From positions 3,162,001 through 3,226,000 of the forward strand of contig OZ245804.1 of the NCBI GenBank assembly GCA_965228265.1: a DNA stretch of 64,000 nt, read 5' to 3'. A program made the position numbers and the translations under genes. This document shows positions 24,272 through 32,879 of the stretch, piece by piece. Each line of letters opens with the position of its first letter. Position 1 is the stretch's first letter. The notes beneath the pieces were generated by a model that made no database searches, was not told where the DNA came from, and saw nothing but the letters and a program-made list of their open reading frames with translations. The stretch comes from GCA-2732755 sp965228265 (lineage in GTDB: Bacteria > Planctomycetota > Phycisphaerae > Phycisphaerales > UBA1924).

Positions 24272-25225
24272 ATGAGCAAGCGACCCAAACTATCGAAGCC
24301 AATTGAATATGATGTGCTTTACGCTTCTCAGTTTCGCTGCTGCATCTGCGGTAGTTCTCGCGTCCAGATCCATCATATTGATTTCGACCGGACGAATAAC
24401 GATCCCAAGAATCTCGCCGTGCTTTGCACGCCGCACCACAACGATGCCCACACAACGAGCACAGTAACGAAGAACTTAACACCTGCACACATTCGAAAAG
24501 CCAAGAAACAGTGGGAATCGCTACTGGCTGAAAACCTTGCAGCAGGCTCCTCGCTCAACAGCCCAGAAGGACCTCTATTCCGATACTGGTCATACCACGA
24601 CCTCAGACTTTTTATTTTTCTAAAGCAGTCCGGTATCGATCCCACACTAAGCGAATATTTTGACGATCTTTTCAGTGCAAACATTATCGACGCCAAAGGA
24701 TTGCCGACATACCAATCAGGCAATACACGCGTGAAGTCAAGTACGCTATACCGCGACCTTCACGCTCGCGACGCACTGCATCTAAACAGCTACCTCGCTA
24801 ATTTGACGGACGAATTAATTCGCCTGACTAAGCCAAAGATGATAAATCTTACATGGCCCTCAAAGGCTGTAAGATCGATGCTTGAGCCAGGAAGCATAAC
24901 CTACCTTTGTCGACAATTTTATTTTCGAACAATTGAAGACAACGAGAGTTACGTAACAAAGGAAATGCACACTTCTGCAAATGGCTTTCGCGCCATCGCT
25001 CAGTTCGATACCCGGAATGTTCACAGCACTTCCGCACTGAGTCACTTCAGTGGAAATAGTGTAGTAGCAGGACTGTTTCTCGTTCGATCTGCTGACCAAG
25101 ATCCAAATAAGTCAAGAAGTACTCTGATCAAACTAACACCAATCGCACTCGGAACAGGCTTTCTTAGTTTGTCGGGCCACAAACCACTCGTTGCAATTCA
25201 GCGAGAAGAGGAAGAAGAGGCCTAG
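24272..25225 (+). CDS. HNH endonuclease with unknown C-terminal domain (low-GC, probably acquired)
   Basis: 317 residues. The N-terminal 65 residues form an HNH nuclease: CCICGSSRVQIHHIDFDRTN, then NLAVLCTPHHNDAH, with two CxxC-like zinc pairs and the HH and H catalytic positions. Residues 90-317 match nothing I recognise; they include FRYWSYHDLRLFIFLKQSG and a run of strands near the C-terminus. Base composition is much lower in GC than every neighbour and codon use is AT-leaning, so recent horizontal transfer is likely. It stands alone, without a methyltransferase. A stand-alone restriction or defence factor is a reasonable hypothesis, not shown by sequence. Confidence 0.7.
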   Translation: MSKRPKLSKPIEYDVLYASQFRCCICGSSRVQIHHIDFDRTNNDPKNLAVLCTPHHNDAHTTSTVTKNLTPAHIRKAKKQWESLLAENLAAGSSLNSPEGPLFRYWSYHDLRLFIFLKQSGIDPTLSEYFDDLFSANIIDAKGLPTYQSGNTRVKSSTLYRDLHARDALHLNSYLANLTDELIRLTKPKMINLTWPSKAVRSMLEPGSITYLCRQFYFRTIEDNESYVTKEMHTSANGFRAIAQFDTRNVHSTSALSHFSGNSVVAGLFLVRSADQDPNKSRSTLIKLTPIALGTGFLSLSGHKPLVAIQREEEEEA

Positions 25226-25310
25226 GATTGGGATGGCGATATTGATTTCTAATAACAACATTTGAGCACGCGACATAGTGTGATCTTCAACGTCTTCTGG
25301 CATATCCACC

Positions 25311-26699
25311 TCAAAGCATCAACACATCCCCAAGCCCCGGGAACTCAGCTTGAAGGCCGTAGGTCGACGAGAGCTTGCGCGCCAGTTCCTTGCGGGGCTT
25401 GTCCTCGCCGTGAGTGAGAACGACGCGGGGTTTGGACTTAGCGAGGTCTTTCATCCATTCGACCAGGCCGGTCTGGCCCGCGTGGGCGCTGAAGCCGCCG
25501 AGGGTGTGGATCTTGGCTTCAACGTTGATTTCGTCGCCGAAGACTTTGACCTTCTTTCGGCCGTCAACGAGAAGGCGCCCCAGTGTGCCGTGGGCCTGGA
25601 AGCCGACAAAGACGACGTGTGTGTGCTCGTTGCGCAGGCCGTGGCGGAGGTGGTGGACGATGCGTCCGCCCGTGCACATGCCGCTGGCGCTGATGATGAC
25701 GATGCCGCCGCCCTTGCCGTTGAGGGCCTTGCTCTCCTCGGCGTCGCGTGTGAAGCGCAGGCCATCGAAGTTCAGTGGCTTGTGCCCCGAGTCGATGATC
25801 GCCCACGATTCCTTGTCGAACAGCTTGCGGTGCCTGCGGTAGAGCTTGGTCGTGTCGGTCGCCATGGGTGAGTCGACGACGACCTCGGTCTGGCGCAGCC
25901 GGCCGTTGCGGATGAGTTCGCCCATGAAGTAGACGAGCTGCTGCGTCCGCCCGACGGCGAAGCTTGGGATCAAGACGCGCCCCATCGGCGAGTGTGCGTT
26001 GTCGATGATCTCGGCGAACTCCATCACCGATTCTTCGAGCGAGCGGTGATCGCGGTCGCCGTAGGTCGATTCGAGGAAGACCATGTCCGCGTGCTCGAAC
26101 GTCGTGGGGTCGCGGAGCAGCGGCACCCCCTTGGGCCCGATGTCGCCCGAGAATACGAGCGTCTTGGTTTCGCCGTTCTCGGTGACTTTCACCTCGATGC
26201 TCGCCGACCCGAGGATGTGCCCGGCGTCGACGTAGCGCGCTTCGACGCCATCCGTCACGCGGAAGGGCTCGCCGTACTCCACCGGCGCGAACTGCTGCAT
26301 GATCGCGTCGACATCGACCGAGCTGTAGAGCGGGGTGGCATCGGGGCTGTCCAGCCTGCCGCGCCTGATGGCGCGTTTGGCGTCCATCTCCTGGATGTGC
26401 GCCGAATCGCGGAGCAGGATCTCGACCAGCTCGATCGTCGCGCCGGTTGCGTAGATCGGCGCTCTGAATCCTTTGCTCGCCAGTTGCGGCAGACGCCCGG
26501 AGTGGTCCAGGTGCGCGTGCGTCAGCAGCACCGCGTCGAGGTCTTTGGGCGCCACGGGGAGGTCGTTGCGGTTGATCTCCTGGATCTCCCACCCGCCCTG
26601 GAAGAGGCCGAAGTCCACGAGAAACTTGGTGGTTTCGGTCTCGACGACATAGCAGGAGCCGGTGACTTCGCCAGCGGCCCCGACAACATGGATTCTCAT
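25311..26699 (-). CDS. Beta-CASP metallo-beta-lactamase RNA-processing exonuclease
   Basis: 462 residues. The metallo-beta-lactamase zinc motif LLTHAHLDHSGRLP is near residue 60 and VDAGHILGSAS provides another histidine, with FSGDIGPKG next. The beta-CASP cap shows FLESTYGDRDH and PSFAVGRTQQLVYFM, and motif B/C regions are SASGMCTGGRIVHHL and GFSAHAGQTGLVEWM. This is the YSH1/CPSF73-like group, nucleases that act on RNA. No KH domain is fused. The ATG follows GGGAG, and a TAAACT box lies about 25 nt before it. Confidence 0.85.
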   Translation of the reverse strand: MRIHVVGAAGEVTGSCYVVETETTKFLVDFGLFQGGWEIQEINRNDLPVAPKDLDAVLLTHAHLDHSGRLPQLASKGFRAPIYATGATIELVEILLRDSAHIQEMDAKRAIRRGRLDSPDATPLYSSVDVDAIMQQFAPVEYGEPFRVTDGVEARYVDAGHILGSASIEVKVTENGETKTLVFSGDIGPKGVPLLRDPTTFEHADMVFLESTYGDRDHRSLEESVMEFAEIIDNAHSPMGRVLIPSFAVGRTQQLVYFMGELIRNGRLRQTEVVVDSPMATDTTKLYRRHRKLFDKESWAIIDSGHKPLNFDGLRFTRDAEESKALNGKGGGIVIISASGMCTGGRIVHHLRHGLRNEHTHVVFVGFQAHGTLGRLLVDGRKKVKVFGDEINVEAKIHTLGGFSAHAGQTGLVEWMKDLAKSKPRVVLTHGEDKPRKELARKLSSTYGLQAEFPGLGDVLML

Positions 26700-26726
26700 G
26701 AGTTCTCCCGGTGCTTTCAGCTGAGT

Positions 26727-27761
26727 TTACCGGGAAGCGTCGTCCGTGCAATTGACCGCCTCGACCGACGCGGTCACGTGATCCGCGGGCAGCTCGCACG
26801 ACTGATCCCGCTGCGAGCGTTTATACCGCTGCGTGGTGATGTGCTGGACGGCGAGCATCGTGACCGCCCCGGCGACCGCCATGCCGCCGGCCACCCACTG
26901 GTTCCACTTGAGCACGTCGCCGAACCAGATGTAGGACAGAATCGCGACCACAAAGGGCTGAAGCTGGATCACGCCCGCCGAGACGGCCACACCCAGCCGC
27001 GCGATGCTGATGTAGTACAGCACGTGCCCGGCGCCGATGCCGATGACCGACGAGACGAGCAGCCAGATGATCTTGTCCGTTGGCATCTCGATCGCGGTGA
27101 TGCCCGAGCGATCGCCGAAGATGAGCATCAGCACGATCATGCTGCCGGCCGTGTACTGGCTGATGGCGGCGAAGGCGTACATGGAGTTGATCCCGACCAT
27201 GCACTTGCGCACAGCCAGCGCGTAACAGGCGAATCCCGAACCGGCCGCCAACGCGAGCAGCACCCCCACCGTGTTCGCTTCGGAGCCGAAGCCCTCGTCG
27301 AAGGCGATCGTGCCCGCGGTCCCCAGTACAACCAGCGCGAGCCCGGCAAGGAAGCTCGGCTTCCGGATCGCCATGCGCTCGATCGGGAACATGATCGCGG
27401 CCCCGATCGCGACAACGACCATCTGTGCGCGCAAGCCGAAGGTCAGCAGGCCCGGATCGATGAGGTAGTGCGCCTTGGTGAAGGCGATCTGGCTGATGCT
27501 GTTGATCGCGCCCGGGATCAGGGCCGCGACAAAGAGCCTCGGCGGGAGCTTCTTGCGGAAGAAGCCCACGATGAGCAGCGGTGCCCACAAGAGGGCGGAA
27601 AAGCCGTAGCGCCAGCCGTTGCTCGTCCAGAAGTCGATGAGCGGCGCGAAGTACTTGATAAAGAGCGGCGTGACGGACCAGCCCACGAGTGTCAGAACGA
27701 CCGTGGCCAGGCCGATGAAGAGCGCCTTGCCCTCACTCTCGGGTTTCTGTGGTTGGGTCAC
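26727..27761 (-). CDS. EamA/DMT-family transporter
   Basis: 344 residues with ten predicted membrane segments in two EamA repeats (about 13-150 and 163-300). Typical features include the first-repeat helix LATVVLTLVGWSVTPLFIKY and the second-repeat GHVLYYISIARLGVAVSAGV with LQPFVVAILSYIWFGD. A soluble tail of about 35 residues follows. DMT proteins export or import amino acids, nucleotide derivatives and other metabolites; the substrate is unknown. It begins with GTG at 27761. The 207-bp gap to the divergent coiled-coil gene holds the promoters for both. Confidence 0.8.
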   Translation of the reverse strand: MTQPQKPESEGKALFIGLATVVLTLVGWSVTPLFIKYFAPLIDFWTSNGWRYGFSALLWAPLLIVGFFRKKLPPRLFVAALIPGAINSISQIAFTKAHYLIDPGLLTFGLRAQMVVVAIGAAIMFPIERMAIRKPSFLAGLALVVLGTAGTIAFDEGFGSEANTVGVLLALAAGSGFACYALAVRKCMVGINSMYAFAAISQYTAGSMIVLMLIFGDRSGITAIEMPTDKIIWLLVSSVIGIGAGHVLYYISIARLGVAVSAGVIQLQPFVVAILSYIWFGDVLKWNQWVAGGMAVAGAVTMLAVQHITTQRYKRSQRDQSCELPADHVTASVEAVNCTDDASR

Positions 27762-27968
27762 GCATGAGCGTAGGTCTCCCGAACCGGGGGGCTGATGCTC
27801 TTTGTTTGCTGGCTTGGGGGCGTCGCCTGGAGCGCTCTAGGTGTGTTCCCGGTGGTCCGCGATCGTTATCCGTGTTGGAGCGCCGGATCGGACTGATTTT
27901 GGGGCCTTGGTTTGCCGTTCTAGGTCGCGGGGAGTCTCCCCACATTTCCGCAGACCGGAGGCGAAGCC

Positions 27969-29330
27969 GTGGCCACGCGATCGAATCAGCAGACGAACAC
28001 CATCGAGACCGCGCAGGCGGACTCGATCGCCGAGAGCAAACTCGCGCGGATCCAGCTCATCGCCAAGGAAGCGCTCGACCTCCTAGGCGAGGACTCGCCC
28101 GAGGTGCTGCGTCAGAACCACGCCGAGGCTGTGGCTTCGATGCAGCAGCAGGTCGCGAACCTTGAGGCCCGCCTGGCCGGTGCGGCCGAGCAGCTCAAGA
28201 GCGTCGAAGGCGAGCTTCGCCACGCGCAGCGCGTCGCCGACGATCGGCTCCAGGAGGCCGAGAAGGTCTGGGACGTCGCCGCCGAGCAGGCCCAGACAAT
28301 CAAACAGCAGCAATCCGAGATCGAGTCGCGCGACACCACGATCAGCGAGCGCGAGGCCTCGATCACCGAGCTCAAGAACAAGCTCAGCACCGCCGGCACC
28401 GAGGCGCGCAAGCTCCGCGACGAGATCAAAGCGCACAAGTCCGACGCGGAAGCGGTCAAGGCCGAGCTCGAGAGCAAGATCGCCGAGCTGACCGAAGAGA
28501 TCAGCGCCCACGAGGCGAGCCTCGCGCAGCTCGGTTCGGAGCTGGCCCGAGCGACCGAGGAACGCGACGACGCGCTCACACAGATCGAAGAGAACGAGAC
28601 CGAGCTCGCCCGGCTCCGCGACGAGCTCGCCGACCAGACGGCCCGCCTGACCGAATCGACCGACGCGGCCAGCGCGCTGCGCCAGCAACTCGAAGAGGTC
28701 GAGGCCCGCGCCGCATCGAGCGAGTCCCTCGCGGAGGACCTCGAAGGCCGACTCGAAGCACTCGAAGGGCAGCTCACAGAACTTTCACAATCCGAGCAGG
28801 ACGCCCGGAGCGACCTGGCCGAGGCGCGTTCGGAGATCGCCGACCTGTCGGGCAAGCTGGCCGAGAAGGACCAGACGATCGCCCGCCTCTCGCAGCAGTC
28901 GAGCCGCACGCCGGCGCAAATTGAGCAGAAACCCCTAGACGTACCTGCTCCGATCGTGGACATCCCGGCCGAGGTCCAGCGTCTGCGCGACGAACTCGAC
29001 GCGAAGGAAACCGAGGCCGCGTTCATGCGCGAGCAGATGGACCGCGCCGACGAAAGGGCCGAGAAATACCGCGATCAGGCGCAGGAAGCCCGGGAATCGC
29101 TCGAAAAAGCCAACGCCATCGTGATGCGTGCCCGTCGGCGCGCATCGGCCCGGACGCAGCAGTACTCCGAGACTATCGAGGCGATGTCCGCCCTGCACGT
29201 GAAGCACGACGTGCTCAAGGGCGAGCTTCGCACGATGGAATCGCGAGCCAACCGACACCTGCTGATCGCCCGCCTGTGCGGTGCTGCGGCCGGTCTCACC
29301 GGTCTCTTGGCGATCATCTCGGCGTTCTGA
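27969..29330 (+). CDS. Long coiled-coil protein with C-terminal membrane anchor
   Basis: 453 residues, almost entirely heptad-rich and very high in Glu, Ala, Arg, Asp and Leu from about residue 25 to 420. The only non-helical break is near 300-315 (QKPLDVPAPIVDIPAEV). The final 20 residues, LLIARLCGAAAGLTGLLAII, form a membrane tail anchor. The layout suggests a filamentous or spacer protein attached to a membrane by its C-terminus. It starts with GTG at 27969 after CCGGAGGCG. No enzyme motif is present. Long antisense frames here come from the biased composition. Confidence 0.65.
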   Translation: MATRSNQQTNTIETAQADSIAESKLARIQLIAKEALDLLGEDSPEVLRQNHAEAVASMQQQVANLEARLAGAAEQLKSVEGELRHAQRVADDRLQEAEKVWDVAAEQAQTIKQQQSEIESRDTTISEREASITELKNKLSTAGTEARKLRDEIKAHKSDAEAVKAELESKIAELTEEISAHEASLAQLGSELARATEERDDALTQIEENETELARLRDELADQTARLTESTDAASALRQQLEEVEARAASSESLAEDLEGRLEALEGQLTELSQSEQDARSDLAEARSEIADLSGKLAEKDQTIARLSQQSSRTPAQIEQKPLDVPAPIVDIPAEVQRLRDELDAKETEAAFMREQMDRADERAEKYRDQAQEARESLEKANAIVMRARRRASARTQQYSETIEAMSALHVKHDVLKGELRTMESRANRHLLIARLCGAAAGLTGLLAIISAF

Positions 29331-29332
29331 GC

Positions 29333-29379
29333 TGTATACAACAATTGCCTTACTTTTGGCCCAATGAAAACGCTATCCT
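29333..29379 (+). promoter_or_regulatory. Promoter and candidate GntR operator
   Basis: The palindrome TGTATACA (29333-29340) lies just upstream of a plausible promoter: TTACTT at 29350-29355 and TATCCT at 29374-29379, spaced by 18 nt. GTATAC-centred sites are typical for FCD-type GntR proteins, and the gene that follows encodes one, so autoregulation is likely. A related motif occurs at 5974-5989. Confidence 0.45.
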
Positions 29380-29430
29380 TGTCGCAACAAGGGCCCACCA
29401 TGCGGGTGGGTCCGCACACGAGGATCAGCC

Positions 29431-30189
29431 GTGTCAAAGGGTCTGCGCACCGTTGTCTATGACTTTCTCTGCGAACAGCTTCTGACTGGAGAACTCCGCG
29501 CGGGCAGCCGCGTGTGCGAGCTCACCGTCGCCAAGCAAACCGGCGTGAGCCGCAGCCCCGTCCGCGAGGCGATCGGCCAGCTCCGTTCCGAGGGTGTCCT
29601 CGACCATGTGCCCGGCTACGGCGCGTTCGTCAAAAGCCCGAGCCGCGACGAGCTCGACGAGGCCTTCCAGGTCCGCGAGTGGCTCGAGTGCGAGGCCATC
29701 CACGCGCTGGCCTCGATGCGTATCCGTCCCTCGCTGGACAAGGCGCGCATGGTCCTCGACAAGATGCAGGACATGCTCCGCGCCGACCGGGGCGTCAGCA
29801 GCGAGCAGGAGATCTCGCCCGAGACCTACGACCTGCTCGAACGCCTCGACCGCGACTTCCACGCCGCCATGCTCCACGCCGCGGGCAACCGCCGCGTCGT
29901 GAAGATCATCAACGACAACCGTCTGCTCATCCACGCGACGGCTTGCCGCCCGCGTCCGCTCAGCTACGAGCGGCTGGGCGAGATCTTCGCCGACCACGAC
30001 GTGATCCTCCGCACCGTCGAGCGGGGCGAGGCCGAGAAGGCCCGCGACCTCATGCTCGAGCACGTGCGCTGGGCACACCACGAGTCGATGCGGGTCTACG
30101 ACGAGCTGGCGATGCTGGCCGAGGAAGACGAGCACCCCGCCGATGTCGCACGCAGATTGGAGCAGTCCGCCCGTCGCGCGTCGATGTAA
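29431..30189 (+). CDS. GntR-family transcriptional regulator (FCD subfamily)
   Basis: 252 residues. The N-terminal winged helix (about 5-68) contains LLTGELRAGSRVCELTVAKQ, the recognition helix VSRSPVREAIGQLRSEGVL and the wing VPGYGAFV. The C-terminal FCD ligand-binding domain (about 75-225) has REWLECEAIHALA, LDRDFHAAMLHAAGNRRV and HDVILRTVERGEAEKARDLM, with the Asp and three His positions used for metal or acid binding in this fold. It starts with GTG at 29431. The TauE/SafE permease begins 6 nt after its stop, so the regulator probably controls export or uptake of a small organic or sulfur anion. Confidence 0.88.
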   Translation: MSKGLRTVVYDFLCEQLLTGELRAGSRVCELTVAKQTGVSRSPVREAIGQLRSEGVLDHVPGYGAFVKSPSRDELDEAFQVREWLECEAIHALASMRIRPSLDKARMVLDKMQDMLRADRGVSSEQEISPETYDLLERLDRDFHAAMLHAAGNRRVVKIINDNRLLIHATACRPRPLSYERLGEIFADHDVILRTVERGEAEKARDLMLEHVRWAHHESMRVYDELAMLAEEDEHPADVARRLEQSARRASM

Positions 30190-30195
30190 GGGGGA

Positions 30196-31011
30196 ATGTT
30201 CACTGGTGACATCACTCAACAGGCGCTCATCGCGGCCATCGGACTCCTCGCGGGTCTGATCGGTGGCATGACCGGCCTGGGCGGTTCGCTCGTCATGCTC
30301 CCCGGGCTGGCGATCTTCATCGGGTACAACGACCCCTCGCACCCCGAGCAGCACACCTACCAGGCCGCCGCGATGGCGGTGAACTTCTTCGTGGCCGTCC
30401 CCGCGACCTGGCGCCACACCAAAGCCGGCGCCATCCGCCGATCGATCCTCACGCGCCTGCTCCCAACCGGGACCGCGTTCATCATTCTCGGAGCCCTCGC
30501 CTCGGACCGGTTCGAGGGCGCGGTGCTCGTCAAACTCCTCGCGGGCGTCATCGCGCTCATGGTCATCCTGGGCGAGGTCAGCCAGCGTTTCGGCGACAAG
30601 CACGACGAACTCACCGACGACCAGCGCATCAAGCGCGCCACCCCCACCATTCTCGGCACGGGCGTTGTGACCGGGTTCGTCGCCGGGCTCTTGGGCACGG
30701 GCGGCGGGGTCATCACCGTCACCGCGCTGCACGCGCTGGGACGCATCCCCATCCGTCAGGCCATCGCTGCCAGCACCGCGCTCATGTGCCTCATGTCGCC
30801 CATCGGCTGCGCCACCAAGATGGCAAGCCTCTCACAGCACGGCCAGGACCCCATGGACGCCGTCCGCCTCATCGGCCTGCTCGGGCCTGCCGCGATCATC
30901 GGCTCGCTTGCCGGCTCCTCGCTGGTCCACATTCTCCCGACCAAGATAGTCCGGCGCATCGTCGCGGTTGTGCTGCTGCTCGCGGCCGCCAAGCTCGGCG
31001 GGCTCTTCTGA
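30196..31011 (+). CDS. TauE/SafE-family anion permease
   Basis: 271 residues with seven or eight membrane segments in two repeats, each opening with a glycine-rich signature: GLLAGLIGGMTGLGGSLVML near residue 15 and GFVAGLLGTGGGVITVTAL near residue 160. The family carries sulfite, sulfoacetate and related anions. ATG 30196 lies 6 nt after the stop of the GntR gene, with AAGGGGG as ribosome site spanning the junction, so the pair is one transcription unit. Confidence 0.85.
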   Translation: MFTGDITQQALIAAIGLLAGLIGGMTGLGGSLVMLPGLAIFIGYNDPSHPEQHTYQAAAMAVNFFVAVPATWRHTKAGAIRRSILTRLLPTGTAFIILGALASDRFEGAVLVKLLAGVIALMVILGEVSQRFGDKHDELTDDQRIKRATPTILGTGVVTGFVAGLLGTGGGVITVTALHALGRIPIRQAIAASTALMCLMSPIGCATKMASLSQHGQDPMDAVRLIGLLGPAAIIGSLAGSSLVHILPTKIVRRIVAVVLLLAAAKLGGLF

Positions 31012-31027
31012 TCCCCTGCCCGCGCGG

Positions 31028-31033
31028 TAGACT
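31028..31033 (+). promoter_or_regulatory. Leaderless-type -10 box TAGACT
   Basis: TAGACT ends 6 nt before the ATG at 31040 and no Shine-Dalgarno is present, so the transcript likely begins at the start codon. Confidence 0.4.
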
Positions 31034-31039
31034 CGCATC

Positions 31040-31897
31040 ATGCCTGTCGATGTCATGAACTGGACGCTCCCCGGCGCGGGCGGCGAGACCATCCTCGGGA
31101 ACACACACCTGCCCGAGACCGCCCCGAGAGCCGCTGCCATCATCGTCCACGGTTTCCTCGGGTACAAGGACTACGGCTTCTTCCCCACCATCGCAGACAC
31201 GCTCGCCCGGCACGGCATCGCGGCGCACCGGTTCAACCTCTCCCACTCGGGCATGACCGAAAACATCGAGACCTTCGCACGCCCCGATCTCTTCGCCAAG
31301 AACACCTGGAACAAACAGGTCGAGGACATCGAGCGCATGATCCACGCGCTCGACCGCAAGGAACTCATTGGGCCGGGCATCCCCGTCGTCCTCATCGGGC
31401 ACTCCCGCGGCGGGGTGGCGTCGCTGCTCTGCGCCGGGCGTCGCGCGGTAGCTGCGATGAAACCCATGGGCGCGATCATCACCATCGCAACGCCCGACAC
31501 CACCGCACGCCTGTCCGATGAGCAGCGTGCCCTACTCGACACGCAGGGCTTCCTGGAAGTCACCAGCGGCCGCACGGGCCAGACACTCCGCATCGACCGC
31601 GCGTTCTGGGATGAGCAGGACGCCGAGCCCGAAGCCCACGACCTGCTGGGCCTGGCCTCGAACATCCCTTCGCCCACGCTCGTCATCCACGGCACGGAGG
31701 ACCCGACTGTGCCATCCGATTGCGCCAAACGCATCGCCGAGACGATCCCGAAGTCCCGGCTCATGCTCATCGAGGGCGGCAATCACGTTCTGAACACGCC
31801 CAACCCCTTCGCGGTCGGCAGCGAGCCCTCGCCGCAACTGGCCGAGGCACTCGGCGGGATCGTGAATTTTCTGGATCGCCTGCTCGCTGCCCGATAG
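31040..31897 (+). CDS. Alpha/beta hydrolase
   Basis: 285 residues, single-domain alpha/beta hydrolase. AAIIVHGFLGYKDYGF gives the oxyanion strand, the nucleophile elbow is LIGHSRGGVA (Ser near residue 122), an aspartate is in HGTEDPTVP and the histidine in EGGNHVLNTPNPF. No signal peptide or lid domain. The fold matches serine aminopeptidase-like/YheT-like esterases, but the substrate is unknown. A TAGACT box ends 6 nt before the ATG. It is separated by 28 nt from the upstream permease gene but seems to have its own promoter. Confidence 0.78.
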   Translation: MPVDVMNWTLPGAGGETILGNTHLPETAPRAAAIIVHGFLGYKDYGFFPTIADTLARHGIAAHRFNLSHSGMTENIETFARPDLFAKNTWNKQVEDIERMIHALDRKELIGPGIPVVLIGHSRGGVASLLCAGRRAVAAMKPMGAIITIATPDTTARLSDEQRALLDTQGFLEVTSGRTGQTLRIDRAFWDEQDAEPEAHDLLGLASNIPSPTLVIHGTEDPTVPSDCAKRIAETIPKSRLMLIEGGNHVLNTPNPFAVGSEPSPQLAEALGGIVNFLDRLLAAR

Positions 31898-31930
31898 TGA
31901 ATCAGGAGCACCCGAGACGGAGAACCGACC

Positions 31931-32779
31931 ATGAAACGCTGGCCCGCACTGCTGATGACGATTCCCGCAGCCGTCGCCCTTGCCGAGGAGAACGACCGCC
32001 AGGGCCTGCTCTCTTCGCCGTCCTGGGCTCATCTGGAATCGATGCCCGCCCAGCTCCTGGACTCGCCCAACGCGGGCGATGACACGTTCGTCAAGATCCG
32101 CGCCGGCGGGATGTTCGTCTTCGCCGACGGCGAGATCACCTCGGGCGACGAGATCGGCGGCTCGACCAACGTCCTCGACCTCGAAGACACGCTCGGACAG
32201 GACACCGACGATTTCAGCCCCATCGGCAGCGTCGCCGTCGCGATCCCGGTGGTCGATCTGCTCATCGAGGCCGGCTACGTCGGCAGCTACACCTTCGACG
32301 GCTCAACCACGAACTCCATCAGCTTCGACGACCAGGAATTCTCGGGCACCGTCACCAGCTCCGAAGACCTCAGCATCTTCGAAGCCAACATCATGTACGA
32401 ACTCGCCGAGGTCAAATTCGTCACGGTCTACATCGGGGGCGGCGTGCGCCTCATCGACGCCGAGGTCGAGATCACCGGCGAGGTCATGGGCTCGACCCAG
32501 ACCGAAAGCGAGGATCTGATCCTCCCGATCCCGGTCGCCGCCGTCGGCGCGAACCTCGACCTCGGTTCCAACATCGCCATCCGCGGCAAACTCGCCGGGC
32601 TCTACCTCGGTGACTACGGCTCGGTCATCGACGCCTCGGCGGAGTTCGGGTACGACTTCAACCGCTTCTTCGGCGTGTTCGTGGGCTACCGGCTCATGGC
32701 CGTCGAGAGCGATGAGTTCGACCTCGAAATCGACGCGACGCTCCAGGGCATCTACGCCGGCGCCGAAGTGCGCTTCTGA
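31931..32779 (+). CDS. Secreted outer-membrane beta-barrel-like protein
   Basis: 282 residues. A short signal peptide (about 1-18, MKRWPALLMTIPAAVALA) is followed by alternating beta-strand sequence with Asp/Glu/Ser-rich loops. It ends in an aromatic C-terminal strand (LQGIYAGAEVRF), with the terminal Phe expected of outer membrane barrels. About eight to ten strands can be drawn. No specific family is recognised. GGAG precedes ATG 31931. A large inverted repeat follows 11 nt after the stop. Confidence 0.65.
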   Translation: MKRWPALLMTIPAAVALAEENDRQGLLSSPSWAHLESMPAQLLDSPNAGDDTFVKIRAGGMFVFADGEITSGDEIGGSTNVLDLEDTLGQDTDDFSPIGSVAVAIPVVDLLIEAGYVGSYTFDGSTTNSISFDDQEFSGTVTSSEDLSIFEANIMYELAEVKFVTVYIGGGVRLIDAEVEITGEVMGSTQTESEDLILPIPVAAVGANLDLGSNIAIRGKLAGLYLGDYGSVIDASAEFGYDFNRFFGVFVGYRLMAVESDEFDLEIDATLQGIYAGAEVRF

Positions 32780-32790
32780 TGACTCATGTA

Positions 32791-32858
32791 TGACGAGCCC
32801 GAAGCGCGAGCGAGGGAGATTCTTGGCACTTTCCCTCGCTCGCGCTTCGGGCTCGTCA
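32791..32858. repeat. Perfect 27-bp inverted repeat (planctomycete-type palindrome)
   Basis: The left arm 32791-32817 starts TGACGAGCCCGAAGCGCGAG and continues CGAGGGA. The right arm 32832-32858 is its exact reverse complement, and the loop is 14 nt. It sits between convergent genes, so it can act as a bidirectional terminator. Its length and perfection exceed what a terminator needs and suggest a dispersed or mobile palindrome. Confidence 0.8.
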
Positions 32859-32879
32859 AGTCACTTCATCGCAATGCGT

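Noticed and set aside
25992..27767. A 591-codon frame antisense to the beta-CASP nuclease and the DMT transporter
   Set aside because: Shadow of two clear genes, rich in Asp/Arg/His with no domain.
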